In this document: positions 49,585-59,072 of the stretch, piece after piece
How positions within the stretch are numbered: the stretch's first letter is position 1
How the letters are laid out: each line of letters starts with the position of its first letter
Notes under the pieces: model-generated
What the model saw: only the letters and a program-made list of their open reading frames with translations
What the model was told of the DNA's origin: nothing
The model's database searches: none
Position numbers and translations under genes: made by a program
Source of the DNA: Flavobacterium panici
Lineage (GTDB): Bacteria > Bacteroidota > Bacteroidia > Flavobacteriales > Flavobacteriaceae
Assembly (NCBI RefSeq): GCF_903819335.1
Contig: NZ_CAIJDE010000044.1
Span: 1 to 64,000, forward strand
DNA: 64,000 nucleotides
Direction: 5' to 3'

Positions 49585-50847
49585 ATGAAAAGCAGCTTAG
49601 TTAGGATTTTAATGAATAAATTAATCTTGTTTTTTGTTTTTTTAATGCTGTCTACTATTGGATTTGCTCAAAAAAACTCAAAAATCGAAATAGGAACTAT
49701 CGATAGTATTTCTTCAAAAATATTAAACGAGAATCGCAAAATATGGATTCATTTGCCCAAAAGCGCTCAAAATACAGGATTTGCAAAACAAAAATATCCT
49801 GTAGTTTATCTTCTTGATGGTGATGGACATTTTAGCTCGGTTGTTGGGATAATCGAAGAACTAAGTGAAGTAAATGGAAATACAAACTGTCCGGAAATGA
49901 TTGTTGTAGGGATCACAAATACAAATCGTAATCGGGATTTAACACCAACACATTCTGAAGTTGATCTTCCGTTTGTTCCTAAAAATCTCAGTGAACAATC
50001 TGGAGGCGGAGAAAAATTTGCCGATTTTCTTGAAAAAGAGCTGATTCCGTATATTGATGCTAGATATCCAACTGCGCCATACAAAACATTAGTAGGGCAT
50101 TCTTTTGGCGGATTGACTGTTATGAATATTTTGACTAATTATACTTCTTTATTCAATTCATACGTATCGATAGACCCAAGTATGTGGTGGGATCATGACC
50201 AGTTTTTAAAAGAAACCACTAAAAAATTAGCCGCAAAAAACTTAACCAATATTTCCTTGTTTTTAGCAGCTGCCAATACAATGGATGATAATATGGATGT
50301 AATTAAAGTTAGAAAAGATACTACTGCTTTTACAAGACATATCAGGGCTATTTTAAATTTAAATGATTTCCTGAAGGAGCATAAAAAGAGCAATCTTAAT
50401 TATGATTACAAATATTATAACGAAGATAATCATGGTTCTGTACCTTTAATTGCAACTTATGATGCGTTTCGTTTCATTTTTAAATTCAATCAATTAAAGC
50501 TTTCTATACCAGAACAGATTAATTTTAATGCAGCCGTTTTTACCAAAATTGAAAAACATTATATTGATGTTTCAAAACATTTAGGATATAAAGTATATGT
50601 GCCGGAAAATGTAGTGAATAATTTTGCGTATCAATCGCTTGGGAAAAAAGACTTAGAATTTGCCGGATATTTATTCAGGTTAAATGTTGCCAATTATCCG
50701 CAAAGCCCAAATGTATATGATTCATTAGGCGACTTTTATGAAGCAAGCGGAGATAAGAAAAATGCAATTGCAAATTATGAAAAGGTATTAGCAATGGATA
50801 AAAACTTTCCTGAAACAAAAGGGAAATTAGATAAGCTTTTAAAATAA
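49585..50847 (+). CDS. Exported esterase of the esterase D/enterochelin-esterase-like family with C-terminal TPR
   Basis: This 420-residue protein has a signal peptide (MNKLILFFVFLMLSTIGFAQ; an ATG at 49612 gives exactly this, the ATG at 49585 adds nine residues). The alpha/beta-hydrolase domain follows: KIWIHLPKSAQ, YPVVYLLDGDGHFSSVVG, nucleophile Ser in LVGHSFGGLTVM, and the His region EDNHGSVPLIATYDAFRFIF. The C-terminal part (about 350-420) has one or two TPR units (VYDSLGDFYEASGDKKNAIANYEKVLAMDKN). Related proteins hydrolyse siderophore esters or other esters; the substrate is unknown. Confidence 0.88.
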   Translation: MKSSLVRILMNKLILFFVFLMLSTIGFAQKNSKIEIGTIDSISSKILNENRKIWIHLPKSAQNTGFAKQKYPVVYLLDGDGHFSSVVGIIEELSEVNGNTNCPEMIVVGITNTNRNRDLTPTHSEVDLPFVPKNLSEQSGGGEKFADFLEKELIPYIDARYPTAPYKTLVGHSFGGLTVMNILTNYTSLFNSYVSIDPSMWWDHDQFLKETTKKLAAKNLTNISLFLAAANTMDDNMDVIKVRKDTTAFTRHIRAILNLNDFLKEHKKSNLNYDYKYYNEDNHGSVPLIATYDAFRFIFKFNQLKLSIPEQINFNAAVFTKIEKHYIDVSKHLGYKVYVPENVVNNFAYQSLGKKDLEFAGYLFRLNVANYPQSPNVYDSLGDFYEASGDKKNAIANYEKVLAMDKNFPETKGKLDKLLK

Positions 50848-50857
50848 AACAGAGAAA

Positions 50858-51250
50858 ATGCCAGGAGAAAAAGATCTTAAAAAATTACTTAAAACAATGA
50901 AACCTGAACACAAACAAGGCGATTATGTTTTTTGTAAAGTTGATACATTAGAGAATTTCAACCTAGATGAAGTTGAAATGTTTTTTAGGGAAAAAGAGGC
51001 TATAACTATTATTCTCAAAGAAGAAATAGCGGTAAAAATGAAACTGAATTACTTTGTAGTAATGTCGTGGATAACGCTTACGGTACATTCTTCGCTGGAA
51101 GCTGTGGGCTTAACAGCTGCATTTTCAAAGGCACTTTCAGACCATAATATAAGCTGTAATGTTGTTGCAGCATTTTATCACGACCATATTTTTGTCAATA
51201 AAAAAGATGTTACAAAAGCAATGCAAATTTTAAATTCATTTTCAAATTAA
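50858..51250 (+). CDS. ACT domain protein
   Basis: This 130-residue protein resembles the small ACT-domain group (COG3602 type). The N-terminal half is GDYVFCKVDTLENFNLDEVEMFFREKEAITIILKEEIA and the C-terminal ACT fold is YFVVMSWITLTVHSSLEAVGLTAAFSKALSDHNISCNVVAAFYHDHIFVNKKDVTKAMQIL. ACT domains bind amino acids and control enzymes; this group has no assigned partner. It starts ten bases after the esterase gene, so they are probably co-transcribed. Confidence 0.85.
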   Translation: MPGEKDLKKLLKTMKPEHKQGDYVFCKVDTLENFNLDEVEMFFREKEAITIILKEEIAVKMKLNYFVVMSWITLTVHSSLEAVGLTAAFSKALSDHNISCNVVAAFYHDHIFVNKKDVTKAMQILNSFSN

Positions 51251-51335
51251 ATTTAAATCAGATTAAACTTATTTTTTATTTCACTTTGTAAGAAAAATAT
51301 TCTAATATTGCAAAATAAAAATAAAGTTTAAACAG

Positions 51336-51953
51336 ATGAAAAATTATTTGATTCTTATCATTTTGCTTTTTTCAGTAAAAGGTATAGCGCAAAATGCTTC
51401 AAAGGAAACATTTCAGAAAAATAAATACGAATTAGCCCTTTCTTATTTAAAGAAATCAGAGTATGTAAAAGCTCTTGATTTGTTTTCATTGGCATCTAAA
51501 ATTAAACCGGAAAGCGAAATTGGGCAGGAATCATTAAAAGAGATAGATACCTTAAAAGAAATTTTAAGGAAAGATGTTTTAGAAAAAATAAGCGGAACCT
51601 GGTTAGTTACAGGTGATAAACCAATTTGGACTATTAAAGCTAATGAAGATTTTAAAAACCAAAAAGTTGATAAATTAGTAGAAGTAGCGCAGGATAAAAT
51701 TTTATTTTATGAGCAGGATCGTAAATCAAAGGTAAAAACACTAGTCAAAACAGAGGATTTACTTTACTTTAATGATGATAGATCAGATTCGTTATATTCG
51801 GCATTTATTTTATCAGATGGAAGGGTTTGGGATTGTCTTTTAAATGATGATAATAAAGTAATGCGTGCCATTAACATAGGGAAATACGGAAAAAAAGGCG
51901 TCAAGAAAATAACCGAAAATAATTCTGAAGTTTATTTTATAAGAGAGAAGTAA
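51336..51953 (+). CDS. Secreted protein of unknown function
   Basis: This 205-residue protein has a signal peptide (MKNYLILIILLFSVKGIAQ). The segment FQKNKYELALSYLKKSEYVKALDLFSLASKIKPESEIGQESLKEI is one tetratricopeptide-like unit. The rest (KISGTWLVTGDKPIWTIKANEDF and later strands) looks like a small beta-rich domain of the lipocalin type. No catalytic residues are seen. It has its own promoter gap and a terminator behind it. Confidence 0.7.
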   Translation: MKNYLILIILLFSVKGIAQNASKETFQKNKYELALSYLKKSEYVKALDLFSLASKIKPESEIGQESLKEIDTLKEILRKDVLEKISGTWLVTGDKPIWTIKANEDFKNQKVDKLVEVAQDKILFYEQDRKSKVKTLVKTEDLLYFNDDRSDSLYSAFILSDGRVWDCLLNDDNKVMRAINIGKYGKKGVKKITENNSEVYFIREK

Positions 51954-51974
51954 TTCAAAAAATCAATATAATTG

Positions 51975-52006
51975 AAAAGGGAATCTGTTTTAAGGTTCCC
52001 TTTTTA
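51975..52006 (+). terminator. Terminator after the secreted protein gene
   Basis: AAAAGGGAA (51975-51983) pairs with TTCCCTTTT (51996-52004), followed by T residues. Confidence 0.8.
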
Positions 52007-52050
52007 TTTTAAAATTGATGTAATTTTGAACTTTCAGAAATAAACATAAA

Positions 52051-52461
52051 ATGGAAATTAAACCAATTCAGGCTTCAGAAACCTGGCAGATAAGACACGA
52101 AGTAATGTGGCCGGACCAGCCTTTTGAATTTGTACAATTAGAAGAAGACAATTCAGGATTTCATTTTGGAGTTTTTGAAGATCATAAATTAGTTTCTATA
52201 ATTTCCTGTTTTATTGAAGGTAAAGAAATGCAGTTTCGAAAATTAGCTACTTTATCAGCATTTCAGGGAAAAGGAATTGCTTCTCATCTTTTAGAATATA
52301 TTTTACAATTTGCTAAAGAAAGGGATTTAGAAAAAGTTTGGTGCAATGCCAGAACCAATAAAAAGTCTTTTTATGAAAAATTTGGAATGAAAGATACTTT
52401 TAAAACTTTCACCAAAGCCGGACAGGAATATACCATTATGGAAATCAATTTCTTAAAATAG
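52051..52461 (+). CDS. GNAT family N-acetyltransferase
   Basis: This 136-residue protein has the GNAT fold: acetyl-CoA pyrophosphate-binding loop FRKLATLSAFQGKGIASHLLEYIL (the Q/RxxGxG/A pattern, QGKGIA) and VWCNARTNKKSFYEKFGMKDTF at the end. The acceptor is unknown. It is alone; a possible promoter box TAATTTTG stands at 52021-52028. Confidence 0.88.
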   Translation: MEIKPIQASETWQIRHEVMWPDQPFEFVQLEEDNSGFHFGVFEDHKLVSIISCFIEGKEMQFRKLATLSAFQGKGIASHLLEYILQFAKERDLEKVWCNARTNKKSFYEKFGMKDTFKTFTKAGQEYTIMEINFLK

Positions 52462-52646
52462 ATTCCTACATTCTGCTAACAATTTAATAGTAAGATGTTT
52501 ATTGTCTTAAAATACTTTAAAAAACGTCGTTTTTGAATGTAATTTTAATGTAATAAAAAAATGAAAACGTTTTCGTTTTATATAACTGTTAAACCTTGTT
52601 AAAAATTCTTTTTTTGTTTTGATAGTTTTACTACTTTCGCACCCAA

Positions 52647-53018
52647 ATGAGAAAGTTAATAGTATTTTTAGTATTCATGAATTTGCTTCTGCTAGGCGGA
52701 GGCCAATATCTTAATGCAAATACTTTTTCTCATCATCATAATCTTTCACAGAAACACAGAGTTAAATTCACGAGCCAGGATCGTGGAACTTCTATAATTG
52801 AAGATGCCGATGTTGATCTTGAAGAAGATCTGTTAGGAAATGATGATGCTTTACTTACGAATAAGCTTTTTGCTGCTTCGTACAGCTTAGTAGACAATTT
52901 GTATCTGGCACTTTCAGATCAGTCTGCTGCGAATGATTCCAATCGTTTTAAAATTTTTACGCCTTCTTTAGGGCATTCAAATCCTATCTACATTACTCAA
53001 CGAGTATTAAGAATTTGA
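52647..53018 (+). CDS. Small secreted protein upstream of the RND efflux operon
   Basis: This 123-residue protein has a signal peptide (MRKLIVFLVFMNLLLLGGGQYLNA). The mature part starts with a His cluster (NTFSHHHNLSQKH) and has an acidic segment (EDADVDLEEDLLGNDDALLTNK) followed by a more neutral half (FAASYSLVDNLYLALSD). The family is not recognised; the His/acid content could bind metal. Its stop codon is followed within ten bases by a hairpin that ends in a T run, then by the efflux operon on the same strand. Confidence 0.65.
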   Translation: MRKLIVFLVFMNLLLLGGGQYLNANTFSHHHNLSQKHRVKFTSQDRGTSIIEDADVDLEEDLLGNDDALLTNKLFAASYSLVDNLYLALSDQSAANDSNRFKIFTPSLGHSNPIYITQRVLRI

Positions 53019-53027
53019 TTTTACAGT

Positions 53028-53083
53028 ATACATCGGTTACCTAAGTCGTGATCTCCATATCTCGTTGATGTATATTTTTTTTA
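53028..53083 (+). terminator. U-tract hairpin between the small secreted gene and the RND operon
   Basis: TATACATC (53028-53035) pairs with GATGTATA (53068-53075), followed by eight T residues (53076-53083). A competing pairing is possible between TCAACGAG at the end of the upstream gene (52998-53005) and CTCGTTGA (53062-53069). It may be a plain terminator or an attenuator of the efflux genes. Confidence 0.6.
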
Positions 53084-53192
53084 CTTCTGCTTATATGAAA
53101 ATTAAGTTCTGACTTCAGGCTGGCTGATGCATTTTATCATCTAAAGAAATCATTATTCCAAGCATTCAATCGCTTAATTTCCAAACTAAATC

Positions 53193-54275
53193 ATGAAAAA
53201 AATTATCGTGTTCACGGGCTTGTTTGCCCTAGTGTGCCTAACTAGCTGTACATCTAAAAAGGAAGAAAAAGAAGAAGTAGAAAAATTCACGGTTACAAAT
53301 CCGGTAAGAATTGATACTTCATTTACAAAACAATACGTTTCGCAGATTAAGTCTGTTCGAAATATCGAAATCCGCGCCCAGGAAAAAGGATTTTTACAAA
53401 ACATTTATGTTGATGAAGGACAGTTTGTAAAAGCAGGGCAATTATTGTTCAGAATTATGCCAAACATGTATCAGGCAGAATTATTGAAAGCACAGGCTGA
53501 ACAAAAATCAGTAGAAATTGAACTCCAAAACGCTAAATTACTGGCAGATAAAAATATCGTTTCTAAAAACGAATTGAGCGTTGCTCAGGCAAAATTGCAA
53601 TCTGCAAAAGCAGAAGTTGCATTAGCAAAACTTCATTTGTCATTCACAGAAATCAGAGCTCCGTTTGACGGAACAATCGACAGAATTCCTTTGAAATTAG
53701 GAAGTCTTATCGACGAAGGCGAATTATTGACAAGCCTTTCAGACAACAGTCAAATGTTTGCTTACTTCAACGTTTCTGAACCAGAATATCTTCAGTATCA
53801 AACCAATATTAAGGATCGTGCCGGAAACAAAGTGAATTTGGTTTTAGCAAATGGAGATACTTTTAAAGAAAAAGGAAATGTAGAAGTTATCGAAAGTGAA
53901 TTTGACAATGAAACTGGAAATATTGCTTTTAGAGCAAGATTCCCAAATTCGGCAAAATTGCTTAGAAACGGAGAAACTGGACAAGTTCAAATGATGGTTC
54001 CTCTTAAAAATGCAATCGTAATTCCGCAAAAAGCAACTTACGAAATTCAGGATAAAAAATATGTTTTTATAGTTGATAAAAATGATAAAGTAAGTTCAAA
54101 AGAAATCACTATTACAGGTGAAATCCCTGATTTGTATGTGATTAAAACAGGACTTAATGAAAATGATAAAATCTTACTTGAAGGTGTTCAGAAAGTAAAA
54201 GAAAATGACAAAATCAAATACGAATTTGAGTCTCCTAAAAAGGTAATTAATAACCTGCGCTTAAAAGCGGAGTAA
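53193..54275 (+). CDS. RND efflux periplasmic adaptor, lipoprotein
   Basis: This 360-residue adaptor of the MexA/AcrA type has a lipoprotein signal (MKKIIVFTGLFALVCLTSC, Cys19). The first lipoyl half reads VRNIEIRAQEKGFLQNIYVDEGQFVKAGQLLFRI, then comes a short coiled-coil hairpin (NMYQAELLKAQAEQKSVEIELQNAKLLADKNIVSKNELSVAQ), the second half LSFTEIRAPFDGTIDRIPLKLGSLIDEGELLTSL, and beta-barrel and membrane-proximal domains. It links the RND permease to the outer-membrane channel encoded downstream. No regulator gene lies beside the operon. Confidence 0.93.
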   Translation: MKKIIVFTGLFALVCLTSCTSKKEEKEEVEKFTVTNPVRIDTSFTKQYVSQIKSVRNIEIRAQEKGFLQNIYVDEGQFVKAGQLLFRIMPNMYQAELLKAQAEQKSVEIELQNAKLLADKNIVSKNELSVAQAKLQSAKAEVALAKLHLSFTEIRAPFDGTIDRIPLKLGSLIDEGELLTSLSDNSQMFAYFNVSEPEYLQYQTNIKDRAGNKVNLVLANGDTFKEKGNVEVIESEFDNETGNIAFRARFPNSAKLLRNGETGQVQMMVPLKNAIVIPQKATYEIQDKKYVFIVDKNDKVSSKEITITGEIPDLYVIKTGLNENDKILLEGVQKVKENDKIKYEFESPKKVINNLRLKAE

Positions 54276-54286
54276 GTTTTTGTTTT

Positions 54287-54357
54287 AGTTGTTTCATGTT
54301 TCATGTTTCAAGTTTACGCACTGAAAACCTGAAACCTTAAACTTGAAACTTGAAACC
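54287..54357. repeat. TTTCATGTTTCAAGTTT inverted repeat inside the RND operon
   Basis: Repeats of TTTCATG/TTTCAAG (54290-54315) face CTTGAAACTTGAAACC (54342-54357). It is in the 127-base space between adaptor and permease genes and is thus transcribed. Confidence 0.7.
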
Positions 54358-54402
54358 CTTTTTTAAACTTCAAATAAGTTTAATCATTAAAAAAATATAA
54401 AA

Positions 54403-57400
54403 ATGTTTAATAAATTTATTCAAAGACCCGTATTGTCGATAGTGATATCGCTGATTATTGTCTTTTTAGGAGTATTGTCGGTATTGAATTTACCAATTAC
54501 CCAATTCCCTTCGATTTCTCCTCCAATGGTAAACGTTACTGCGGATTACCCTGGATCGAATGGAGAGCTTATGATTAAATCTGTTGTAATTCCGTTGGAA
54601 AGAGCGTTAAACGGTGTTCCTGGAATGAAATATATGACTTCTGATGCCGGAAATGATGGTGAAGCAAGTATTCAGGTTGTATTTAACTTAGGAACAGATC
54701 CTAATCAGGCAGCGATTAACGTTCAAAACCGTGTGGCTTCGGTAACTAATAAACTTCCTCCTTTAGTAATTAGAGAAGGTATTAAGATTACACGAGAAGT
54801 TCCGAGTATGTTAATGTACGTGAACCTTTATAGTACGGACAAAAATACCGACATGAAGTTCTTGTACAACTATGCTGATATCAACGTATTATCTGAATTA
54901 AAAAGGGTAAATGGAGTTGGTTCCGGAGATATCTTAGGAACACGTGAATATGCAATGCGTATTTGGTTGAAACCAGACCGTATGTTAGCGTATAAAATTT
55001 CTGCTGATGAAGTAATGGAAGCATTATCAAGTCAAAGTTTGGAGGCTTCGCCAGGTAAAACGGGAGAAAGTTCTGGTAAACGTTCTCAGGCATTTGAATA
55101 TGTATTGAAATATTCTGGACGTTTTACAACAAAAGAACAATATGGAAATATTGTGGTAAGATCGAATGCTAACGGAGAACTTTTGCGTTTGAAAGATATT
55201 GCAAATGTTGAATTTGGAAGCTCGATGTATGATATCTATTCTAACTTGAACGGAAAGCCTTCTGCAGCGATTGTATTAAAACAATCTTTTGGAAGTAATG
55301 CGAATCAGGTTATTGAAGATGTAAAAGCTAAACTGGAAAAAATCAAGCAAAAATTCCCAAAAGGAATGAATTATGAAATCTCTTATGACGTTTCTAAATT
55401 CCTTGATGCTTCTATCGAAAAAGTAATTCACACGCTTGTTGAAGCTTTTATTTTAGTTGGTATAGTAGTTTTCCTTTTCTTAGGAGACTGGCGTTCTACG
55501 GTAATTCCGGCAATTGCGGTACCCGTTTCATTAGTTGGAACATTTGTGTTCATGACATTCTTTGATATTTCATTGAACTTAATTACGTTGTTTGCTTTAG
55601 TATTAGCAATTGGGGTCGTCGTCGATGATGCGATTGTGGTAATCGAAGCCGTTCACGCCAAGATGGAAGAAGAACATCTTTCGCCATTAAAAGCGACTAA
55701 AAAAGCAATGCACGAAATTGCAGGGGCAATTATTGCGATTACCTTCTTGATGGCGGCTGTATTTATTCCGGTTGCGTTTATGTCTGGTCCTGTTGGAGTT
55801 TTCTACAGACAGTTCTCGATTACAATGGCAACAGCGATTATTCTTTCTGGTATTGTGGCATTGACTTTGACACCGGCACTTTGTGCAATGATGTTGAAAA
55901 ACAATCACGGTAAACCTAAAAAGAGAACTCCTGTAAATATATTTATTGATGGTTTTAACAACAAGTTCAACCTTGCACAAGGTAAATACCAAAATGTATT
56001 AGGTAAAATCGTAAACAGAAGAGCTGTTACAATTATCGCACTTCTTGGTTTCTGTGCCGGAACATGGTTAATCAGCAGCACAGTTCCTTCTGGGTTTATT
56101 CCGAATGAGGATCAGGGAATGTTTTATGCTATTATTCAAACGCCTCCGGGTTCATCATTAGAAAGAACAAATGATGTTGCCTTGAAACTTCAAAAAATAT
56201 CAGAAACTGTAGAAGGTGTAAAATCAGTATCTGCATTGGCGGGTTATGAAATTTTGACAGAAGGTACAGGATCAAACGCGGGAACTTGTTTGATCAACTT
56301 AGAAGACTGGAACGATCGTAAACAATCGGTTCAGGAAATTATGACGGAACTGGAAGAAAAATCAAAAGATATTGCAGGTGCAAATATTGAGTTTTTCCAA
56401 CCGCCGGCGGTACCAGGATATGGAGCTGCAGGAGGATTTGAGCTTCGTTTACTAGATAAAACAGGTACTACAGATTTCAAAAAACTGGAAGAAGTTAATA
56501 AAGAATTTGTTGAAGAATTGAACAAACGTCCGGAATTATCTAATGTATTCAGTTTCTTTAGTGCGAGTTTCCCTCAATACATGATGAAAGTTGATAATGA
56601 TTTGGCACAGCAAAAAGGAGTTTCTATTGAAAACGCCATGAACACTTTGTCAACTCTTGTGGGAAGTAACTACGAGATCAGTTTCATTAAATACGGTATT
56701 AACTACAAAGTAATCGTTCAGGCAGCACCGGAATATCGTGCACAGCCAGATGATATCCTGAAATTATACGTGAAAAATAATCGTGATGAAATGGTTCCTT
56801 TCTCTGCTTTTATGAAGTTAGAAAAAGTATACGGACTTTCGGAAATTACGAGACATAACATGTACACTTCTACAGAGATTAGTGGTGGGCCAGCTCCGGG
56901 ATACAGTTCTGGTACAGCTATTAAAATCATTCAGGAAATAGCAGCTAAAAAATTACCTAGAGGTTATGATATTGACTGGGCAGGTATTTCTGCCGATGAG
57001 GTTGCACAAGGTAATCAGGCAATTTGGGTATTCTTAATCTGTTTAGGATTCGTTTATCTGGTATTAGCAGCTCAGTATGAAAGTTTTATTTTACCATTAT
57101 CTGTAATTCTTTCTTTACCTGCGGGTATTTTTGGAGCTTTCCTTTTATTGAAAGTTGCAGGATTAGAAAACAACATTTATGCGCAGGTTGCCATGGTAAT
57201 GCTTATTGGTTTATTAGGTAAAAATGCCGTATTGATTGTAGAGTTTGCGATACAAAGACACGCAGCAGGAAGAACTGTTTTAGAAGCTGCGATGGAAGGA
57301 GCAAAAGCAAGGTTCCGTCCTATCTTGATGACTTCATTTGCGTTTATTGCGGGATTATTACCGCTTGCATTTGCAACTGGTCCGGGTAAAATTGGTAACA

Positions 57401-57570
57401 GAACCATTGGTACTGCGGCCGCTGGAGGTATGCTTATAGGAACTATTTGCGGAGTATTTGTAATTCCGGGCTTGTATTACATATTTGCCAAAATTGCTGA
57501 GAAACACAAACTGGTAAAACATGAAGAAGAAAATCCATTAACAGAAGAAATTGATAACAATCATGTATAA
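54403..57570 (+). CDS. RND multidrug efflux permease, HAE1 family (AcrB/MexB type)
   Basis: This 1055-residue inner-membrane trimeric pump has 12 helices and two large periplasmic loops. The start MFNKFIQRPVLSIVISLIIVFLGVLSVLNLPITQFPSISPP is the standard HAE1 N-terminus. The proton relay Asp pair is visible in helix 4 (VLAIGVVVDDAIVVIEAVH), and the partner Lys and neighbouring motifs are in GLLGKNAVLIVEFAIQRHAAGR of helix 10. It exports a broad range of hydrophobic compounds using the proton gradient. The end overlaps the start of the outer-membrane factor gene by eight bases. Confidence 0.96.
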   Translation: MFNKFIQRPVLSIVISLIIVFLGVLSVLNLPITQFPSISPPMVNVTADYPGSNGELMIKSVVIPLERALNGVPGMKYMTSDAGNDGEASIQVVFNLGTDPNQAAINVQNRVASVTNKLPPLVIREGIKITREVPSMLMYVNLYSTDKNTDMKFLYNYADINVLSELKRVNGVGSGDILGTREYAMRIWLKPDRMLAYKISADEVMEALSSQSLEASPGKTGESSGKRSQAFEYVLKYSGRFTTKEQYGNIVVRSNANGELLRLKDIANVEFGSSMYDIYSNLNGKPSAAIVLKQSFGSNANQVIEDVKAKLEKIKQKFPKGMNYEISYDVSKFLDASIEKVIHTLVEAFILVGIVVFLFLGDWRSTVIPAIAVPVSLVGTFVFMTFFDISLNLITLFALVLAIGVVVDDAIVVIEAVHAKMEEEHLSPLKATKKAMHEIAGAIIAITFLMAAVFIPVAFMSGPVGVFYRQFSITMATAIILSGIVALTLTPALCAMMLKNNHGKPKKRTPVNIFIDGFNNKFNLAQGKYQNVLGKIVNRRAVTIIALLGFCAGTWLISSTVPSGFIPNEDQGMFYAIIQTPPGSSLERTNDVALKLQKISETVEGVKSVSALAGYEILTEGTGSNAGTCLINLEDWNDRKQSVQEIMTELEEKSKDIAGANIEFFQPPAVPGYGAAGGFELRLLDKTGTTDFKKLEEVNKEFVEELNKRPELSNVFSFFSASFPQYMMKVDNDLAQQKGVSIENAMNTLSTLVGSNYEISFIKYGINYKVIVQAAPEYRAQPDDILKLYVKNNRDEMVPFSAFMKLEKVYGLSEITRHNMYTSTEISGGPAPGYSSGTAIKIIQEIAAKKLPRGYDIDWAGISADEVAQGNQAIWVFLICLGFVYLVLAAQYESFILPLSVILSLPAGIFGAFLLLKVAGLENNIYAQVAMVMLIGLLGKNAVLIVEFAIQRHAAGRTVLEAAMEGAKARFRPILMTSFAFIAGLLPLAFATGPGKIGNRTIGTAAAGGMLIGTICGVFVIPGLYYIFAKIAEKHKLVKHEEENPLTEEIDNNHV

Positions 57571-59002
57571 AGTTAAATTATATCAATACAGTATTGCATT
57601 GGGTTTATGTCTTGCCGTGGCAGGATGTAAAGCCCCTGCAGCTGAAACAGCAAGTACAAGTACTCCGGTTCCGGAAGCATTTGGAAGCGTAAAATCGCAG
57701 GACACCACAAATACATCGACTTTAAAATGGAAAGATTTCTTTAAGGATCAAAACCTTGTAGAGTTGATTGATGTTGCCTTAAAAAACAATCAGGAACTGA
57801 ATATGACTTTGCAGGAAATTGAAATTGCAAAGAATGATATCAGAGTTCGTAAAGGCGCTTTATTGCCAACTGTTGGCGTTCGTGCTGGTGCAGGAATTGA
57901 AAAAGTTGGACGCTACACAAGCCAGGGTGCGGGTGATGCAACAACAGAAATTAAACCAGGAATTGAAACTCCAGATCCGTTACCGGATTATACAATTGCA
58001 GCTTATGCAAACTGGGAAGTAGATATCTGGAAAAAACTGCGTAATTCTAAAAAAGCAGCCGTAAACCGTTATTTAGCAACTGTTGAAGGTAAAAACTTTG
58101 TAATTACAAACCTTATCGCTGAGATCGCTGATAATTATTATGAATTATTAGCTTTAGACAGTCAATTAGAAATTGTAAAACAAACGATTACTTTACAGAC
58201 AAACGCTTTAGAAATTGTAAAAATTCAAAAACAAGCAGCGAGAGCAACAGAACTTGGAGTTCAGAAATTTCAGGCTGAGGTTTTAACTTCAAAAAGTTTA
58301 GAGTTTGATATTTTGCAGAAAATAAAAGAGAACGAAAACAAAATCAACTTTTTGTTAGGACGTTATCCGCAGGATATTAAAAGAGATAAAACCAATTTTA
58401 CAGATTTGCTTCCGGCAGCTGTAAACTCTGGAATTCCATCTCAATTATTAACAAATCGTCCAGATGTTAAGCAAGCAGAATTAGAATTAGTTGCTGCAAA
58501 ACTAGATGTAAAAGTAGCTCGTGCAGAATTTTATCCTTCATTAGATATTTCAGCAGCTTTTGGAGTTCAGGCTTTTAAACCATCCTATTTGTTTACATTT
58601 CCTGAATCGATTTTATATTCATTAGCCGGAGATATTGCTGCGCCATTAATTAACAGAAATGCGATTAAAGCAGAATTTTCTAGTGCTAATGCAAGACAGC
58701 TTCAGGCGTTGTACAATTACGATCGTACGATCCTGAATGCGTATTTAGAAGTTTCAACTCAGCTTTCTAAAATTGATAATCTTCAAAAAGGTTACGATTT
58801 AAAATCGCAGCAAGTTGATGCCTTAAATAAATCTATTGATGTTTCAAACGATTTGTTTAAATCGGCAAGAGTAGATTATTTTGAGGTTTTAATGACTCAA
58901 AGAGATGCATTAGAAGCTAAATTAGAATTAATAGATACTAAAAAAGAACAATTAAATGCTGCAGTTCATGTTTACAGAGACTTGGGCGGCGGATGGAAAT
59001 AA
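57563..59002 (+). CDS. RND efflux outer membrane factor (OprM/NodT type lipoprotein)
   Basis: This 479-residue channel protein has a lipoprotein signal (MYKVKLYQYSIALGLCLAVAGC, Cys22) and the two OEP repeats. WKDFFKDQNLVELIDVALKNNQELNMTLQEIEIAKNDIRVRKGALLP is the typical start, and LLTNRPDVKQAELELVAAKLDVKVARAEFYPSLDISAAFG the second repeat. It completes the tripartite pump. The ATG at 57563 is chosen over one at 57551, because the longer version adds four residues ahead of a good lipoprotein signal. It overlaps the permease gene. Confidence 0.94.
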   Translation: MYKVKLYQYSIALGLCLAVAGCKAPAAETASTSTPVPEAFGSVKSQDTTNTSTLKWKDFFKDQNLVELIDVALKNNQELNMTLQEIEIAKNDIRVRKGALLPTVGVRAGAGIEKVGRYTSQGAGDATTEIKPGIETPDPLPDYTIAAYANWEVDIWKKLRNSKKAAVNRYLATVEGKNFVITNLIAEIADNYYELLALDSQLEIVKQTITLQTNALEIVKIQKQAARATELGVQKFQAEVLTSKSLEFDILQKIKENENKINFLLGRYPQDIKRDKTNFTDLLPAAVNSGIPSQLLTNRPDVKQAELELVAAKLDVKVARAEFYPSLDISAAFGVQAFKPSYLFTFPESILYSLAGDIAAPLINRNAIKAEFSSANARQLQALYNYDRTILNAYLEVSTQLSKIDNLQKGYDLKSQQVDALNKSIDVSNDLFKSARVDYFEVLMTQRDALEAKLELIDTKKEQLNAAVHVYRDLGGGWK

Positions 59003-59022
59003 TATTGCCTGTTAATTTGTAG

Positions 59023-59063
59023 AAAAAAAGCCTTTCGGAAGTTAAATCCTGAAAGGCTTTTTT
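59023..59063. terminator. Bidirectional terminator between the RND operon and the DeoR gene
   Basis: AAAAAAAGCCTTTC (59023-59036) faces GAAAGGCTTTTTT (59051-59063), a strong stem with A and T tracts at both ends. Confidence 0.9.
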
Positions 59064-59072
59064 GTTTGTTAT

